Origin: Sphingopyxis sp.
GTDB taxonomy: Bacteria > Pseudomonadota > Alphaproteobacteria > Sphingomonadales > Sphingomonadaceae
NCBI RefSeq assembly: GCF_016463645.1
Contig: NZ_JAEMQX010000030.1
Span: forward strand, 1-38,044
Direction of reading: 5' to 3'
DNA length: 38,044 bases
Under the pieces are notes generated by a model, which was not told where the DNA came from, ran no database searches, and saw only the letters and a program-made list of their open reading frames with translations. Positions 18,304-27,393 of this stretch are shown in pieces. Each line of letters opens with the position of its first letter. Within the stretch, counting starts at the first letter, position 1. The translations under genes and the position numbers were made by a program.

Positions 18304-19808
18304 AAATCGAAGGTCACGCCTTGCGCCAGAGGGAGCGCGTGAGAATAATTTATGGTCGCCGTCTGCCGGCGCATATATCCGCGCCAGGCGTCCGATCCTG
18401 ACTCGCGACCGCCTCCGGTGGCCTTCTCGCCCCCGAAGGCGCCACCGATCTCCGCCCCGGACGTACCGATATTGACATTGGCGATCCCACAGTCCGATCC
18501 GATGGCGCTCAGAAAATATTCCGCGTCGCGAACGTCGGTCGAAAAGATCGACGACGACAGCCCATGTGCGGAATCATTCTGAATGGCGATCGCCTCGGAA
18601 AGTTCGGAGTAACGAACGGCATAGAGAATGGGTGCGAACGTTTCCCTGGTCATGGGTCCGCTCGCGGCAGGCATCTCGACCAGAGCCGGACGGACGTAAA
18701 AGGCCGCCTCATGCCCAAGATGAATTCGTTCACCGCCATGGATGTGGCCGCGGGCGGCCGTCGCATCGGTGAGAGCTGCTCGCATTCGCTCATAGGCGTC
18801 TCGGTCGATCAACGGACCGACGAGCGTCGACGGTTCGAGCGGATTACCGATGGGCAGACGTGCATAGAGGTCAACGAGCCGCCCGATCACCTCGTCGTAT
18901 ATCGACTCGTGAACGATCAGGCGTCGGAGGGTCGTGCATCGCTGGCCGGCGGTGCCCACAGCGGCAAATAAAATAGCCCGAACGGCCAAATCCAAATCGG
19001 CACTGGGCGCTACGATCGCCGCATTATTCCCGCCGAGTTCGAGCAGCGAGCGTCCGAACCGCGCCGACACGGCAGCACCGACCTTACGCCCCATTTCGCT
19101 CGATCCCGTCGCGGACACGAGCGCGATCCGGGGATCGTCGACAAGGCGCGCACCGATCGGAGCATCGCCATTCACAAGAGCTGCGAGGCCCTTGGGTGCG
19201 GCTTCGAACTCGCCTATCGCGCGTTCCATCAGGGACTGGACGGCGAAGGCGGACATCATGGCCTTCTCGGACGGTTTCCAGATTATGGAATTGCCGCAGA
19301 CGATCGCGAGACAGGCGTTCCAGGCCCAGACCGCGACCGGAAAATTGAATGCCGAGATGATCAGGACCGTTCCAAGAGGCTGCCAGGTTTCGCGCATGCT
19401 GTGGCCTGGGCGCTCGGATGCTATGGTCAGTCCGTGAAGCTGGCGCGACTGGCCGACGGCGAAATCGGCCATGTCGATCATTTCCTGAACCTCGCCCAGC
19501 CCTTCAGACAGAATCTTTCCGGTTTCGATCGAAACAAGGCGACCGAGAGCTTCCTTATGCTCGCGCAGCATGAGACCGAAGCGGCGGACCAATTCTCCGC
19601 GAACGGGAGCCGGCGCGCACCGCCATTCCCGATGCGCCGCCGTTGCCAACCGGACGATCGTCTCGATATCTCGGGTCGAAGTCTGTTCGAAACGATGGAG
19701 CGCGCTTCCGTCGATCGGACTGCGCGCCTCAAGCCCCCCCATTGACGGCGGCAAATCAATCCCCATCACCTCGAATGCGGCGCGAGCGGTTTCGATGGGA
19801 GTGCTCAT
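18300..19808 (-). CDS. ALDH7-family dehydrogenase (alpha-aminoadipate semialdehyde type)
   Basis: A 502-residue aldehyde dehydrogenase. Catalytic Cys291 is in TAGQRCTTLRRL, general base Glu257 in LLELGGNNA, and the NAD-binding segments are AFNFPVAVWAWN and SATGSSEMGRKV. The C-terminal block SGAEIGGAFGGEKATGGGRE with TINYSHALPLAQG is the signature of ALDH7 (antiquitin, AmaB), which oxidises alpha-aminoadipate semialdehyde, in equilibrium with delta1-piperideine-6-carboxylate, to aminoadipate with NAD. The ATG at 19808 overlaps the DPP-IV stop (ATGA) and has gaagga before it. This is the strongest pathway marker in the array and points to lysine/pipecolate breakdown. Confidence 0.9.
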   Translation of the reverse strand: MSTPIETARAAFEVMGIDLPPSMGGLEARSPIDGSALHRFEQTSTRDIETIVRLATAAHREWRCAPAPVRGELVRRFGLMLREHKEALGRLVSIETGKILSEGLGEVQEMIDMADFAVGQSRQLHGLTIASERPGHSMRETWQPLGTVLIISAFNFPVAVWAWNACLAIVCGNSIIWKPSEKAMMSAFAVQSLMERAIGEFEAAPKGLAALVNGDAPIGARLVDDPRIALVSATGSSEMGRKVGAAVSARFGRSLLELGGNNAAIVAPSADLDLAVRAILFAAVGTAGQRCTTLRRLIVHESIYDEVIGRLVDLYARLPIGNPLEPSTLVGPLIDRDAYERMRAALTDATAARGHIHGGERIHLGHEAAFYVRPALVEMPAASGPMTRETFAPILYAVRYSELSEAIAIQNDSAHGLSSSIFSTDVRDAEYFLSAIGSDCGIANVNIGTSGAEIGGAFGGEKATGGGRESGSDAWRGYMRRQTATINYSHALPLAQGVTFDL

Positions 19809-22027
19809 TTCGCGTCCTTCAGCGTGCGATCGAAGAAATCGAGATAGCTGCGCCACAGATGCCGCTGCGCCGCGCCGCGAAGCAGATGGGCACCGCCGGG
19901 ATAATAAAGCTGATCGAATACCGTCCCCTGCTTTTGCAGCGCAGCGGACACCCGAATGGCGTTGTCGAACACGACATTGTCGTCGGCCATGCCCTGGATG
20001 AGCAGCAGCCGGCCCTTCAAGCCACCGATCCGCTTTACGATGTCCACCGCGTCATAGGCTTCGGGATGCTCCATCGGCGTGCCCAGAAACCGTTCGGTAT
20101 AGTGCGTGTCGTAAAGCCGCCAGTCGCTCGGCGATGCGCCGGCAGCGCCCGCGGCGAAGGGGTGGCCAGGCTCGGTCATGAGCATCAGAGTCATGAAGCC
20201 GCCGAAACTCCAGCCCATCACGCCGATCCGCGAAGGATCAACGTTCGGCATTGCGGCAAGGAAGGCGGCGCCGGCCAGTTGATCCCGCGTTTCCTCGATG
20301 CCGAGCTTCCCCGCGATGGCCGTCTTGAAGGCGACCGACCGATTGCTCGAACCCCGATTGTCGAGCCGGAAGAGAATGTAGCCCCGATCGAGAAGCAGCC
20401 GGTCGGTGACATCTCCCCACTGCCGGCGGACAGTCTGGACCATGGGACCGCCGTAGGTCGATATAATCGCCGGATAGCGCCGCGCGGGATCGAATGCGGT
20501 CGGCATCTGGAGTGAATAGTAGAGTGTCTGACCGTCGGCCGCCTGCAACGTCCCGTAGATGGGCTTCGGCAGGCCGGCGACGAAAGGCCAATAGGGATGG
20601 GTTTCATCGAGCGTGTTCGGTTCGATCCAGCGCAGCAATTTGCCGCTCGTCGAATAGAGTCCGGTGCGCGGCGGGGTTCGGGGATCCGAATAGGTTCCCA
20701 CAAAGGTCTGCGGCGCTTTCGCGAAGTTGAACCGCCACCACCCGGGCCCTTTGGTCAGCCGCTTGGGCTCCGCCGGCCTGGTGTAAGAAACCGAATAGAG
20801 GTGCCGCTCGATCGGCGTTTCGCGCGAGGCCGAGAAGAAGACGATCTGCTTCGCCTCGTCGACCCCCTCGATCGCCGATACCGGCCAATCGCCCGACGTC
20901 ACCTGGGCAAGTTCCTTCCCGTCCGCGCCGAAACGATAGATATGCCGGTTCCCGTCACGCTCGAGGGTCCAGAGAAACTCGCCGGAGGCCAGCGGCCTGA
21001 AATCATCCGACAATTCAATCCAATGGTCGGATTTTTCGGCCAGCAACAGACGTGCGGCGCCCGATGCCGGATTCACTGCAAATAATTCGAGACGACGCTG
21101 GTCGCGCGACTGCCGCTGGACGAACAGGGTCTTGCCATCGCGCGCCCAGTCGACGCGGGCCAAATAATAATCGGTCCCGATATCGATGTTCGCCTCGACC
21201 GGCTTCGCGCTCGCTACATCGATGATCGCAAGCCGGACCGACGCGTTCGGGCGGCCGGCGCGAGGATAGCGTTGCTCGACGACCGCGCTTCCCGCGGCGC
21301 CCGTCACGATTCGCGGAACGAGATCGACGCCGCTTTCATCGACGCGCTGTGCTGCGATATAACGGTCATCGGCCGACCACCAATATCCCGAGGAACGCCG
21401 CATTTCTTCCTGCGCGACAAATTCGGCGAGGCCCCAGGAGACGGCCCCGCCGCCATCGGTGGTCAACGGCCGCATCGCCGAAGACCCGATATCGGTCACA
21501 TAGAGATTGCGTCCCCGAACAAAGGACAGGCGGGTTCCACCCGGAGAGAAACGGACGTCGACTTGGTCACCGCCTTTGCCTAGCACGCGCACAAGCTTGC
21601 GCGTACCGACATCGACGATCCAGATGTCCTCTCCCGATGGTATCAAGACCCGCCGGCTGTCGTCATCCCACATATATTCCGTCACGCCGGTCGTCGTGAT
21701 CCGCATGCGTTCGCGGCGCTCGAACGCGTCTCCGGATAATGAACGCTCCGATGTTTCGAGACTTTTGCCCGCGACGAGGAGAAATGGCTTCGCGCCGCGG
21801 GAGTCAGCGACCCATAAATCGCTTATACCCTCGTGGGCGGGGTCTGCCTTGAGATAGGCGACAAGCCTGCCGTCGGGCGAAAGCTTCACCCCGCGGGCGC
21901 GCGGTCCATCGAGACTGACGGAACCGATCGCCTGCTCGACCGCGAGTTCAGCTCCACGCGCCGGAAACCCGCAAGCCACCGCCGCGCCTGCAGCGATCCA
22001 TGTGGCCCAGTGCAATATGCTCGTCAT
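19805..22027 (-). CDS. Dipeptidyl-peptidase IV-like S9 serine peptidase, exported
   Basis: About 740 residues: a signal peptide (about 1-26, hydrophobic core WIAAGAAVACGFPARGA), an eight-bladed propeller, then the alpha/beta-hydrolase domain. The catalytic triad is Ser607 (MGWSFGGF), Asp682 (GMADDNVVF) and His714 (GGAHLLRG), spaced as in human DPP4. The double-Glu motif FVAQEEM that holds the peptide N-terminus is present, so it should release X-Pro or X-Ala dipeptides from extracytoplasmic peptides. ATG at 22027 chosen; a TTG lies two codons upstream. No clear ribosome site. It follows the DadA-like gene after 116 nt, the only substantial gap in the array, where a second promoter is possible. 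Confidence 0.93.
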   Translation of the reverse strand: MTSILHWATWIAAGAAVACGFPARGAELAVEQAIGSVSLDGPRARGVKLSPDGRLVAYLKADPAHEGISDLWVADSRGAKPFLLVAGKSLETSERSLSGDAFERRERMRITTTGVTEYMWDDDSRRVLIPSGEDIWIVDVGTRKLVRVLGKGGDQVDVRFSPGGTRLSFVRGRNLYVTDIGSSAMRPLTTDGGGAVSWGLAEFVAQEEMRRSSGYWWSADDRYIAAQRVDESGVDLVPRIVTGAAGSAVVEQRYPRAGRPNASVRLAIIDVASAKPVEANIDIGTDYYLARVDWARDGKTLFVQRQSRDQRRLELFAVNPASGAARLLLAEKSDHWIELSDDFRPLASGEFLWTLERDGNRHIYRFGADGKELAQVTSGDWPVSAIEGVDEAKQIVFFSASRETPIERHLYSVSYTRPAEPKRLTKGPGWWRFNFAKAPQTFVGTYSDPRTPPRTGLYSTSGKLLRWIEPNTLDETHPYWPFVAGLPKPIYGTLQAADGQTLYYSLQMPTAFDPARRYPAIISTYGGPMVQTVRRQWGDVTDRLLLDRGYILFRLDNRGSSNRSVAFKTAIAGKLGIEETRDQLAGAAFLAAMPNVDPSRIGVMGWSFGGFMTLMLMTEPGHPFAAGAAGASPSDWRLYDTHYTERFLGTPMEHPEAYDAVDIVKRIGGLKGRLLLIQGMADDNVVFDNAIRVSAALQKQGTVFDQLYYPGGAHLLRGAAQRHLWRSYLDFFDRTLKDAK

Positions 22028-22143
22028 TTTCAAGCTGGCTCGCTTTCCGTTGGGGAACGACTATGGGCACACTAGCCGTGACCGCGACCGGATTCAGGAG
22101 GAAGCGCGCATGGTGGCGCATGATTTGCGCGCCCGGCCAACGA

Positions 22144-23406
22144 TCACCGCCGAATTCGCGCGAAGCGATCGAGCGAGAGATGCGGGAGCATAGCCGAGGC
22201 TTGCCGCTTGCATATCATGTTCGCAATCATCTCCGCCGTGATGGCGGACAAGGTCAGCCCGAGATGCTGATGACCGAACGCATAGTGGATGGACGTGCCT
22301 GCGATCGCGCCGATCGCGGGAAGCGAATCCGGAAACGTCGAACGCGATCCCATCCAGCGGGTGGCGCCGGCCGGGTCGAGATCGGGCAGATAGGCTTTCG
22401 CCCCTTGGAGCAGCTTATCTGCCCGGCGCCAATCGGGCTCGTCATTCTCGGCCGCGAATTCGGCCGTGCCCGCGAGGCGAACGCCATGCGCAAGCGGGGT
22501 GGCGACGAAACTGTCGCTCATGAACATGACCGGCCGCCCCAGCGCAGGACCCTTTTCGGTAAGCTGCATATGATAGCCGCGCTCCGCAGCGAGCGGGATC
22601 GCTTTCGCGAACGGACGCAGCAGCGACGGTGAGCCGGTTCCCGCCGCGACCACGACATGCCGCGTCTCGATTTCGGTACCATCGATCAGGACCCGAACGC
22701 CGCCATCGGTCACATCGAGGCCGTCCACACGGGCTTGCTGGAACGTGCCGCCATATTTGCCGAATGCATTGGCATAGGCGACGACCATGTCCAGCGGATC
22801 GGAAACATGGGCAACCCCGGGGTGAAAAAGGCCACCAGCAAGCCCGGCTTTCAACGCGGGCTCCAGATCGCAAAGTTCCGAGGAATCCAGCGTTTCAACC
22901 GCGATTCCATACTGCTCGCACAATAACTTGCGGGCGTGCAGCAATGAATGTCCCTTTTCATCTCTGATCGCGTCGATCATCCCGGAACGGCGGATCAGCC
23001 CGTGGTGCGCTGCTTCGGGCAGCAGGCGCATATGCGCGTCGAGCGATTGTTCGCACAGTGCCGCAAGAACCATTGTTGCGCTTTCACGGCGCGCACGCCT
23101 TGCAGAGAGCGCCGCCCGCCCGAACCATGGCAGAAGCCGCGGCAAAGCACGTGGCGAAATGCGGAGCGGTCCCAGTGGATCGAGCAGAAGCGCGGGAACG
23201 CGCAGCATCGTGCGGAAGCTGACGAGCGGCTCGATTTCGGAGGTGGCGATGATACCGGCATTGCCGCGCGAGCAAGCCAGGCCGGGAGGGCCGCGATCCA
23301 CAAGCAAGACCTGCATGCCGGTCCGCGCGAGCGCAAGCGCGATCGCGGTCCCCACGATTCCGGCGCCGATCACGATCGCATCCGCGCCCTGTTGTGACGT
23401 CCTCAC
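22144..23406 (-). CDS. D-amino-acid dehydrogenase-like FAD protein (DadA family)
   Basis: 420 residues. FAD-binding AIVIGAGIVGTAIALALA at the N-terminus, then LLVDRGPPGLACSRGNAG and a C-terminal FAD contact GHQHLGLTLSAITAEMIA, the usual DadA layout. DadA oxidises D-amino acids at the inner membrane to 2-oxo acids and ammonia, passing electrons to the quinone pool. Starts with GTG in a GTGA overlap with the M19 dipeptidase gene, which suggests that D-residues released by the dipeptidase are its substrates. Related enzymes act on D-hydroxyproline or glycine, so substrate specificity is open. Length normal. Confidence 0.85.
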   Translation of the reverse strand: MRTSQQGADAIVIGAGIVGTAIALALARTGMQVLLVDRGPPGLACSRGNAGIIATSEIEPLVSFRTMLRVPALLLDPLGPLRISPRALPRLLPWFGRAALSARRARRESATMVLAALCEQSLDAHMRLLPEAAHHGLIRRSGMIDAIRDEKGHSLLHARKLLCEQYGIAVETLDSSELCDLEPALKAGLAGGLFHPGVAHVSDPLDMVVAYANAFGKYGGTFQQARVDGLDVTDGGVRVLIDGTEIETRHVVVAAGTGSPSLLRPFAKAIPLAAERGYHMQLTEKGPALGRPVMFMSDSFVATPLAHGVRLAGTAEFAAENDEPDWRRADKLLQGAKAYLPDLDPAGATRWMGSRSTFPDSLPAIGAIAGTSIHYAFGHQHLGLTLSAITAEMIANMICKRQASAMLPHLSLDRFARIRR

Positions 23407-24389
23407 GTCCAGCGATCGCTTGCCAGTTTCAGGAGATTGCCTCCGAGTATCTTCTCGATACGGCGCGCGGGGTGTCCCAGCGCGACGAGGCTATCGACGA
23501 CGAGCGGCAGTTCCTCGGGGGCCGTCAGGCGCATGCCGGCCGAATATCCATAGCTTGCCGGAAAAGTTCCGGCCATCTCGGCAACATAGTCGTCGAGTTC
23601 ACTGAGATCGAAGACATAGTCGATTCCGAGTGCGACATGGTCCTCGCCCGCCACCGCGATGGCGTGGTCGATATGGCGCGCGATCAGGGGCGCGGTTTCC
23701 CGGTCGGTGCCAAGGAAGAGCCCGACCCCGTTGATGCCGATGACGCCGCCCTTGTCGGCGCAGCGCCGCATGAGATCGTCGGGGATATTGCGCGGGTGAT
23801 CCCAAAGCGCGCGCGCGTTGGAATGGGAGAAGATGACCGGTTCGGGCGAATAGTCGATCACCTCGGCAGCGGTCCGATAGCCGGTGTGCGAACAACAGGG
23901 CAGCATGCCCACCCTGTTCATCTCATCGATTGCCCGGCGCCCGAAATCGGTCAGCCCCTCGTCGGCGCCATCCTGACATCCGCTCCCCGCTTCGTTGCGA
24001 TGATTATAAGCGATCAGCATCCAGCGGACGCCAAGATCATAATAGAGCTGGACGAGATCGACCTGTCCGCCGAGCGCGCACATGCCTTCAACATCGAAGC
24101 AGATCGCGAGTTGACCAGCCGCCTGCGCCTCCCGGATATCGCACGCCGATCCGACCAGCCGGTATCGCGACGGATGCGCCGAGATCCAGCCGCGCAACAT
24201 CCCCAGCATCCGTATATGATCTTCAACCCCCTGCTCTCCGAACCCTACATTGAGACTCACCACGTCGACCCCGACGGCGCGGTAGCGATCGAGCGTCGGC
24301 AGGAACTCGACGTCGTTCGGGCGTAGCGGCGGACAGGCATGATTGTCCCACACGAGCGCGGACTGAAGCAGTTCCTGCGAAGACATCAT
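23403..24389 (-). CDS. Peptidase M19 (membrane/renal dipeptidase family) with altered zinc motif
   Basis: 328 residues of TIM-barrel fold. M19 enzymes are zinc dipeptidases tolerant of a D-residue at the C-terminal position. Conserved here: bridging Glu in FDVEGMCALGG, His in CCSHTGYRTA and in IFSHSNARAL, and the late Asp in ALGIDYVF. The canonical first zinc motif H-x-D (as in DGHNDLP) reads DNHACPP, so the Asp ligand is Cys19. Start at ATG 24389 (a second ATG directly follows), ribosome site gaggagag, overlapping the MFS stop as TGATG. No signal peptide, so it probably acts in the cytosol on imported dipeptides. Confidence 0.88.
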   Translation of the reverse strand: MMSSQELLQSALVWDNHACPPLRPNDVEFLPTLDRYRAVGVDVVSLNVGFGEQGVEDHIRMLGMLRGWISAHPSRYRLVGSACDIREAQAAGQLAICFDVEGMCALGGQVDLVQLYYDLGVRWMLIAYNHRNEAGSGCQDGADEGLTDFGRRAIDEMNRVGMLPCCSHTGYRTAAEVIDYSPEPVIFSHSNARALWDHPRNIPDDLMRRCADKGGVIGINGVGLFLGTDRETAPLIARHIDHAIAVAGEDHVALGIDYVFDLSELDDYVAEMAGTFPASYGYSAGMRLTAPEELPLVVDSLVALGHPARRIEKILGGNLLKLASDRWT

Positions 24390-25672
24390 CAGGGTTCTCT
24401 CTCCTCGGGCATTTGGTACCTCGACACCATGAACAGGATCGCCCCGACGAGCGCAGCCGGAACGGTCACGATTGCGATCGACCAGCCGACGGCTGCGGAA
24501 TCCGCGAAAATCGTTTCGGTGACCTCCGCGATGAGCGTTGGCCCGAGGCCGAGGCCGATGAGGATCGCGAAAAACGACACCAACGACATGGCCGTGCCGC
24601 GGCAATGCGCCGGCAGCACCCGTTGCAGGACGGCAATTCCACCGATGGCGGCGACGGCCGACGCCATCGTCCAGCCAAGAATACCGGCGACGACCAGCAG
24701 TTGCGAAGGCGTGGCCATGGCGGCCGCAGCGACGGCGGCAAGGCCTGCCAGGATCGCGATGATCGCGATATGGCGCTGCATACCGTTCTTCCGGCCGAGC
24801 CAGTCGAGGAACAGTCCGCCGCCGAGCGATCCGATGATCCCGGCGAGCGTGACGCCGAGACCGAAGATCAGCGCGATATCGGCAGCCTCGAACCTGAAGT
24901 TGCGGGTGAGCAGGCTCGGCGACCAGGTCAACAAGCCGAAGTCGCCGATCGAAAGCAAGGCGAGACCGAGATAGATGGGGAGGACGACGCCGATATGCCG
25001 GCGAAAGGTCGCCAGCACCTGTGACAGAGGCACGCCCACTTCCGTCTCTGCCCGCAGGGGCTCGCGCAAGGTGAGAAACAGGAAGGGAAGGATCAGGCCA
25101 AAGCCGCCGCAAGCGAGCAGTACCATACGCCAAGGCACGAAGGGCAGGCCGGCGGCGTGTCCTTCAAAGATCGCCAGAAGCGCGCCGCTGATCGCCACCG
25201 CGCCGGGACCGCCAACGATCGTTCCCATGACGAAGGCACCGATAGCGGTCGCGAGGCGCTGTGGCGGCACCGACGCGGCCAGCAGCGACACGGCGGCGGG
25301 CGCGAGGGTCGCCTCGCCGACGCCAACCACCATCCGGGCTGCGAACATCTCGTTGAAATTCCCCGCCAGGCCGCAACTGATGGTACCGAGGCACCAGATT
25401 AGCGACCCGGCGACAAGCAACGGGATGCGGCGGCGGAGGCGATCGGCGATACGACCAAAGAGCAATCCGGCAACGATATAAACGAGAGCGAAGGCGGCAC
25501 CCTGAAGCAGAGCCAACTGCGAATCCGACAAGGCCAGGTCGTGTTTGATCGGGTCGATCAGACTGCCGAGGATCAGGCGGTCCATGTAGGAAATGAAGCC
25601 CGCGAACGTGAATACGCCCGTCATCCACAAAGCACGTACCGTCCAGCGTCCGGAGGGCGAGCTCTCCGTCAC
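24389..25672 (-). CDS. Major facilitator superfamily transporter (spinster-like)
   Basis: About 427 residues with 12 predicted membrane helices. After FAGFISYMDRLILGSLIDPI comes the helix 2-3 loop GRIADRLRRRIPLL of MFS proteins, and WLGRKNGMQRH at the corresponding second-half loop. The GTG at 25672 is chosen because it forms a GTGA overlap with the preceding hydrolase gene; the frame remains open upstream only because it runs antiparallel codons within that gene. The transported compound is unknown; it may import a product or export a by-product of the pathway. A second importer of different type (POT) is encoded upstream in the same array. Confidence 0.88.
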   Translation of the reverse strand: MTESSPSGRWTVRALWMTGVFTFAGFISYMDRLILGSLIDPIKHDLALSDSQLALLQGAAFALVYIVAGLLFGRIADRLRRRIPLLVAGSLIWCLGTISCGLAGNFNEMFAARMVVGVGEATLAPAAVSLLAASVPPQRLATAIGAFVMGTIVGGPGAVAISGALLAIFEGHAAGLPFVPWRMVLLACGGFGLILPFLFLTLREPLRAETEVGVPLSQVLATFRRHIGVVLPIYLGLALLSIGDFGLLTWSPSLLTRNFRFEAADIALIFGLGVTLAGIIGSLGGGLFLDWLGRKNGMQRHIAIIAILAGLAAVAAAAMATPSQLLVVAGILGWTMASAVAAIGGIAVLQRVLPAHCRGTAMSLVSFFAILIGLGLGPTLIAEVTETIFADSAAVGWSIAIVTVPAALVGAILFMVSRYQMPEEREP

Positions 25673-27393
25673 CGCGCTGCCCGTGCTGGAACGATCGGGA
25701 GGAGAATATAGGAGGCACGCCGCGCATCGTGGAAAACGGTTTGATCCGCGACGATGCCGCGCGCCTCGCGGGCGATTGCCCCTCCCGTGTTCAGATTGCG
25801 GTCGAATTTCGGATAGGCGCTCGACGCGATCTGGACCCGTAACCTCTCGCCCCGCTTCACGGCAATGCACGTTGCCCAGAGGTCGATGTCATAAGGCACG
25901 ACTGCCCCGGGCTTCACGAACTCGGGCCGTTCGAGCGAGTGATGATATCGCGCCCGGACGATGCCGTCGTTCAGGCGCTGCACATAACCGTCGGTTCGAA
26001 CGAGCTGAAGCTGCGCGGTCCAATCCGTGTCGCGGGCACTGGTCGAGGCGAACAGGCGGACCTTGACGGGCCCGCAGACCTCGACGGGTGCGGTCAGCAC
26101 CGGGGTCGTATAAACCAGCAGATCGCCGCGCTTCTGAACCTCCGCATAATCGTCGGGTCCGCCGACCTGCGTCGCATCGGGCGCGGTGATCAGCGGAACG
26201 GGATTCGCCGGATCGTATCGGAAGCGATCCGGCGGATCGCCGGCCGGCGGTTTGAGACTGAGAAGGCCGTCGCCGGCGCTGCCATTTGCCCTGCCACCGC
26301 TGCGCAGAAAATATTTCGTGTAGACCGTCCGCGCGATCGGCCATTCCCACTCGTCACGCCAGACGTTGGAACCCATTACGAACAGCCGGACCGGCGGCTC
26401 GCGCTCGATACCGTTGTCGATCCCCTTCAGCCACCGGTCGAACCATCGCTTCTGCAAATTTTCATAATCGATCACCGCATCGGGCCCAAAGTCGATTTCG
26501 CCCAGCTTGCGCCCGGCGTTGACCTTGTGCCCCCAGGGGCCGATCACCAGCTTCTGAAAACCGGAGGATGAATTCCGGCGGGAAAGAGCGGTAAAATTCT
26601 CCAGTGTTCCGACTAACACGTCGTCGTACCAGCCGCTGACGTGCATTGCCGGCGCCCGCGCATTTACCAGCGCCGACTGATATCCGCGGGCACGCCAGTA
26701 ACCGTCGTAGGACGGGTGTTCCAGCCATTCGCGCCACAGCGGAAGGTTTCGCCCGATGGCGCGATCAAAATCGGCAAGCGGCAGGTGATGATAGGCGGCC
26801 GCAAGATCGACATTTTCGAAGGTCTGCCGCTGGCGACCATCGACCAGCGCCGCCCAATGCGCCGCCGCGACCATCGGGACGCCGAATTGCAGCGGAAAAT
26901 TGCGATGCGGGTCAGGCGCCGTCACGGCGGGGATCATGGCCGCCAGATGCGGATTGTTCAGCGACGCGGGATAGAGCTGTGTCCATCCCAGATAGGAACC
27001 GCCCGCAGTTCCGACCTTTCCCGTCGACCAGGATCGGCCGCCGGCCCAGCTTTGGGTATCGAAACCGTCGTCAGCCTCGTGAACGAAGGGCTGGAAGTTC
27101 CCGTCCGAATCGCCGCGACCGCGCACATCCTGAACAACGAAGGCATAGCCCCGTTCGGCCCACCATTTGCCCATCGCGGCATAGCGCTCGGTGTTTCGAC
27201 CATAAGGCGTGCGTATCAAAACTACCGGCACGCGGTCCGCCGTGTTGGGACGAACGACATTCGCCGACAACAGGGTTCCGTCACGCATCGGCACCGAGAC
27301 ATTATATTCCCGGATCAAGCCCGGTTCGCCGCCCGCCCCTGTCAACGCGAAGGCCGAGAGAGTGGCGATAGCGAGGCGGCGCGTGATGGTCAT
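25669..27393 (-). CDS. CocE/NonD-family hydrolase (X-Pro dipeptidyl-peptidase S15-like), exported
   Basis: 574 residues with an N-terminal signal peptide (RRLAIATLSAFALTGAGG). The alpha/beta-hydrolase domain shows RTPYGR (oxyanion Tyr64), VQDVRGRGDSDG and the nucleophile Ser133 in GTAGGSYLGW; the C-terminal half is the jelly-roll domain of CocE and PepX (RLFASTSARDTDWTAQL, ending near VPARAAR). Relatives are cocaine esterase, cephalosporin acylases and X-Pro dipeptidyl-peptidases. Beside two S9 peptidases, a peptide or amino-acyl ester/amide role is likely. Start ATG 27393 in an ATGA overlap with the S9 gene, stop in a GTGA overlap with the MFS gene. Confidence 0.88.
   Translation of the reverse strand: MTITRRLAIATLSAFALTGAGGEPGLIREYNVSVPMRDGTLLSANVVRPNTADRVPVVLIRTPYGRNTERYAAMGKWWAERGYAFVVQDVRGRGDSDGNFQPFVHEADDGFDTQSWAGGRSWSTGKVGTAGGSYLGWTQLYPASLNNPHLAAMIPAVTAPDPHRNFPLQFGVPMVAAAHWAALVDGRQRQTFENVDLAAAYHHLPLADFDRAIGRNLPLWREWLEHPSYDGYWRARGYQSALVNARAPAMHVSGWYDDVLVGTLENFTALSRRNSSSGFQKLVIGPWGHKVNAGRKLGEIDFGPDAVIDYENLQKRWFDRWLKGIDNGIEREPPVRLFVMGSNVWRDEWEWPIARTVYTKYFLRSGGRANGSAGDGLLSLKPPAGDPPDRFRYDPANPVPLITAPDATQVGGPDDYAEVQKRGDLLVYTTPVLTAPVEVCGPVKVRLFASTSARDTDWTAQLQLVRTDGYVQRLNDGIVRARYHHSLERPEFVKPGAVVPYDIDLWATCIAVKRGERLRVQIASSAYPKFDRNLNTGGAIAREARGIVADQTVFHDARRASYILLPIVPARAAR

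Noticed and set aside
25673..25870. 66-residue N-terminal extension of the MFS transporter
   Set aside because: It lies wholly within the preceding hydrolase gene in another frame and is not membrane-like; the GTG at 25672 forms the GTGA coupling seen at other junctions.
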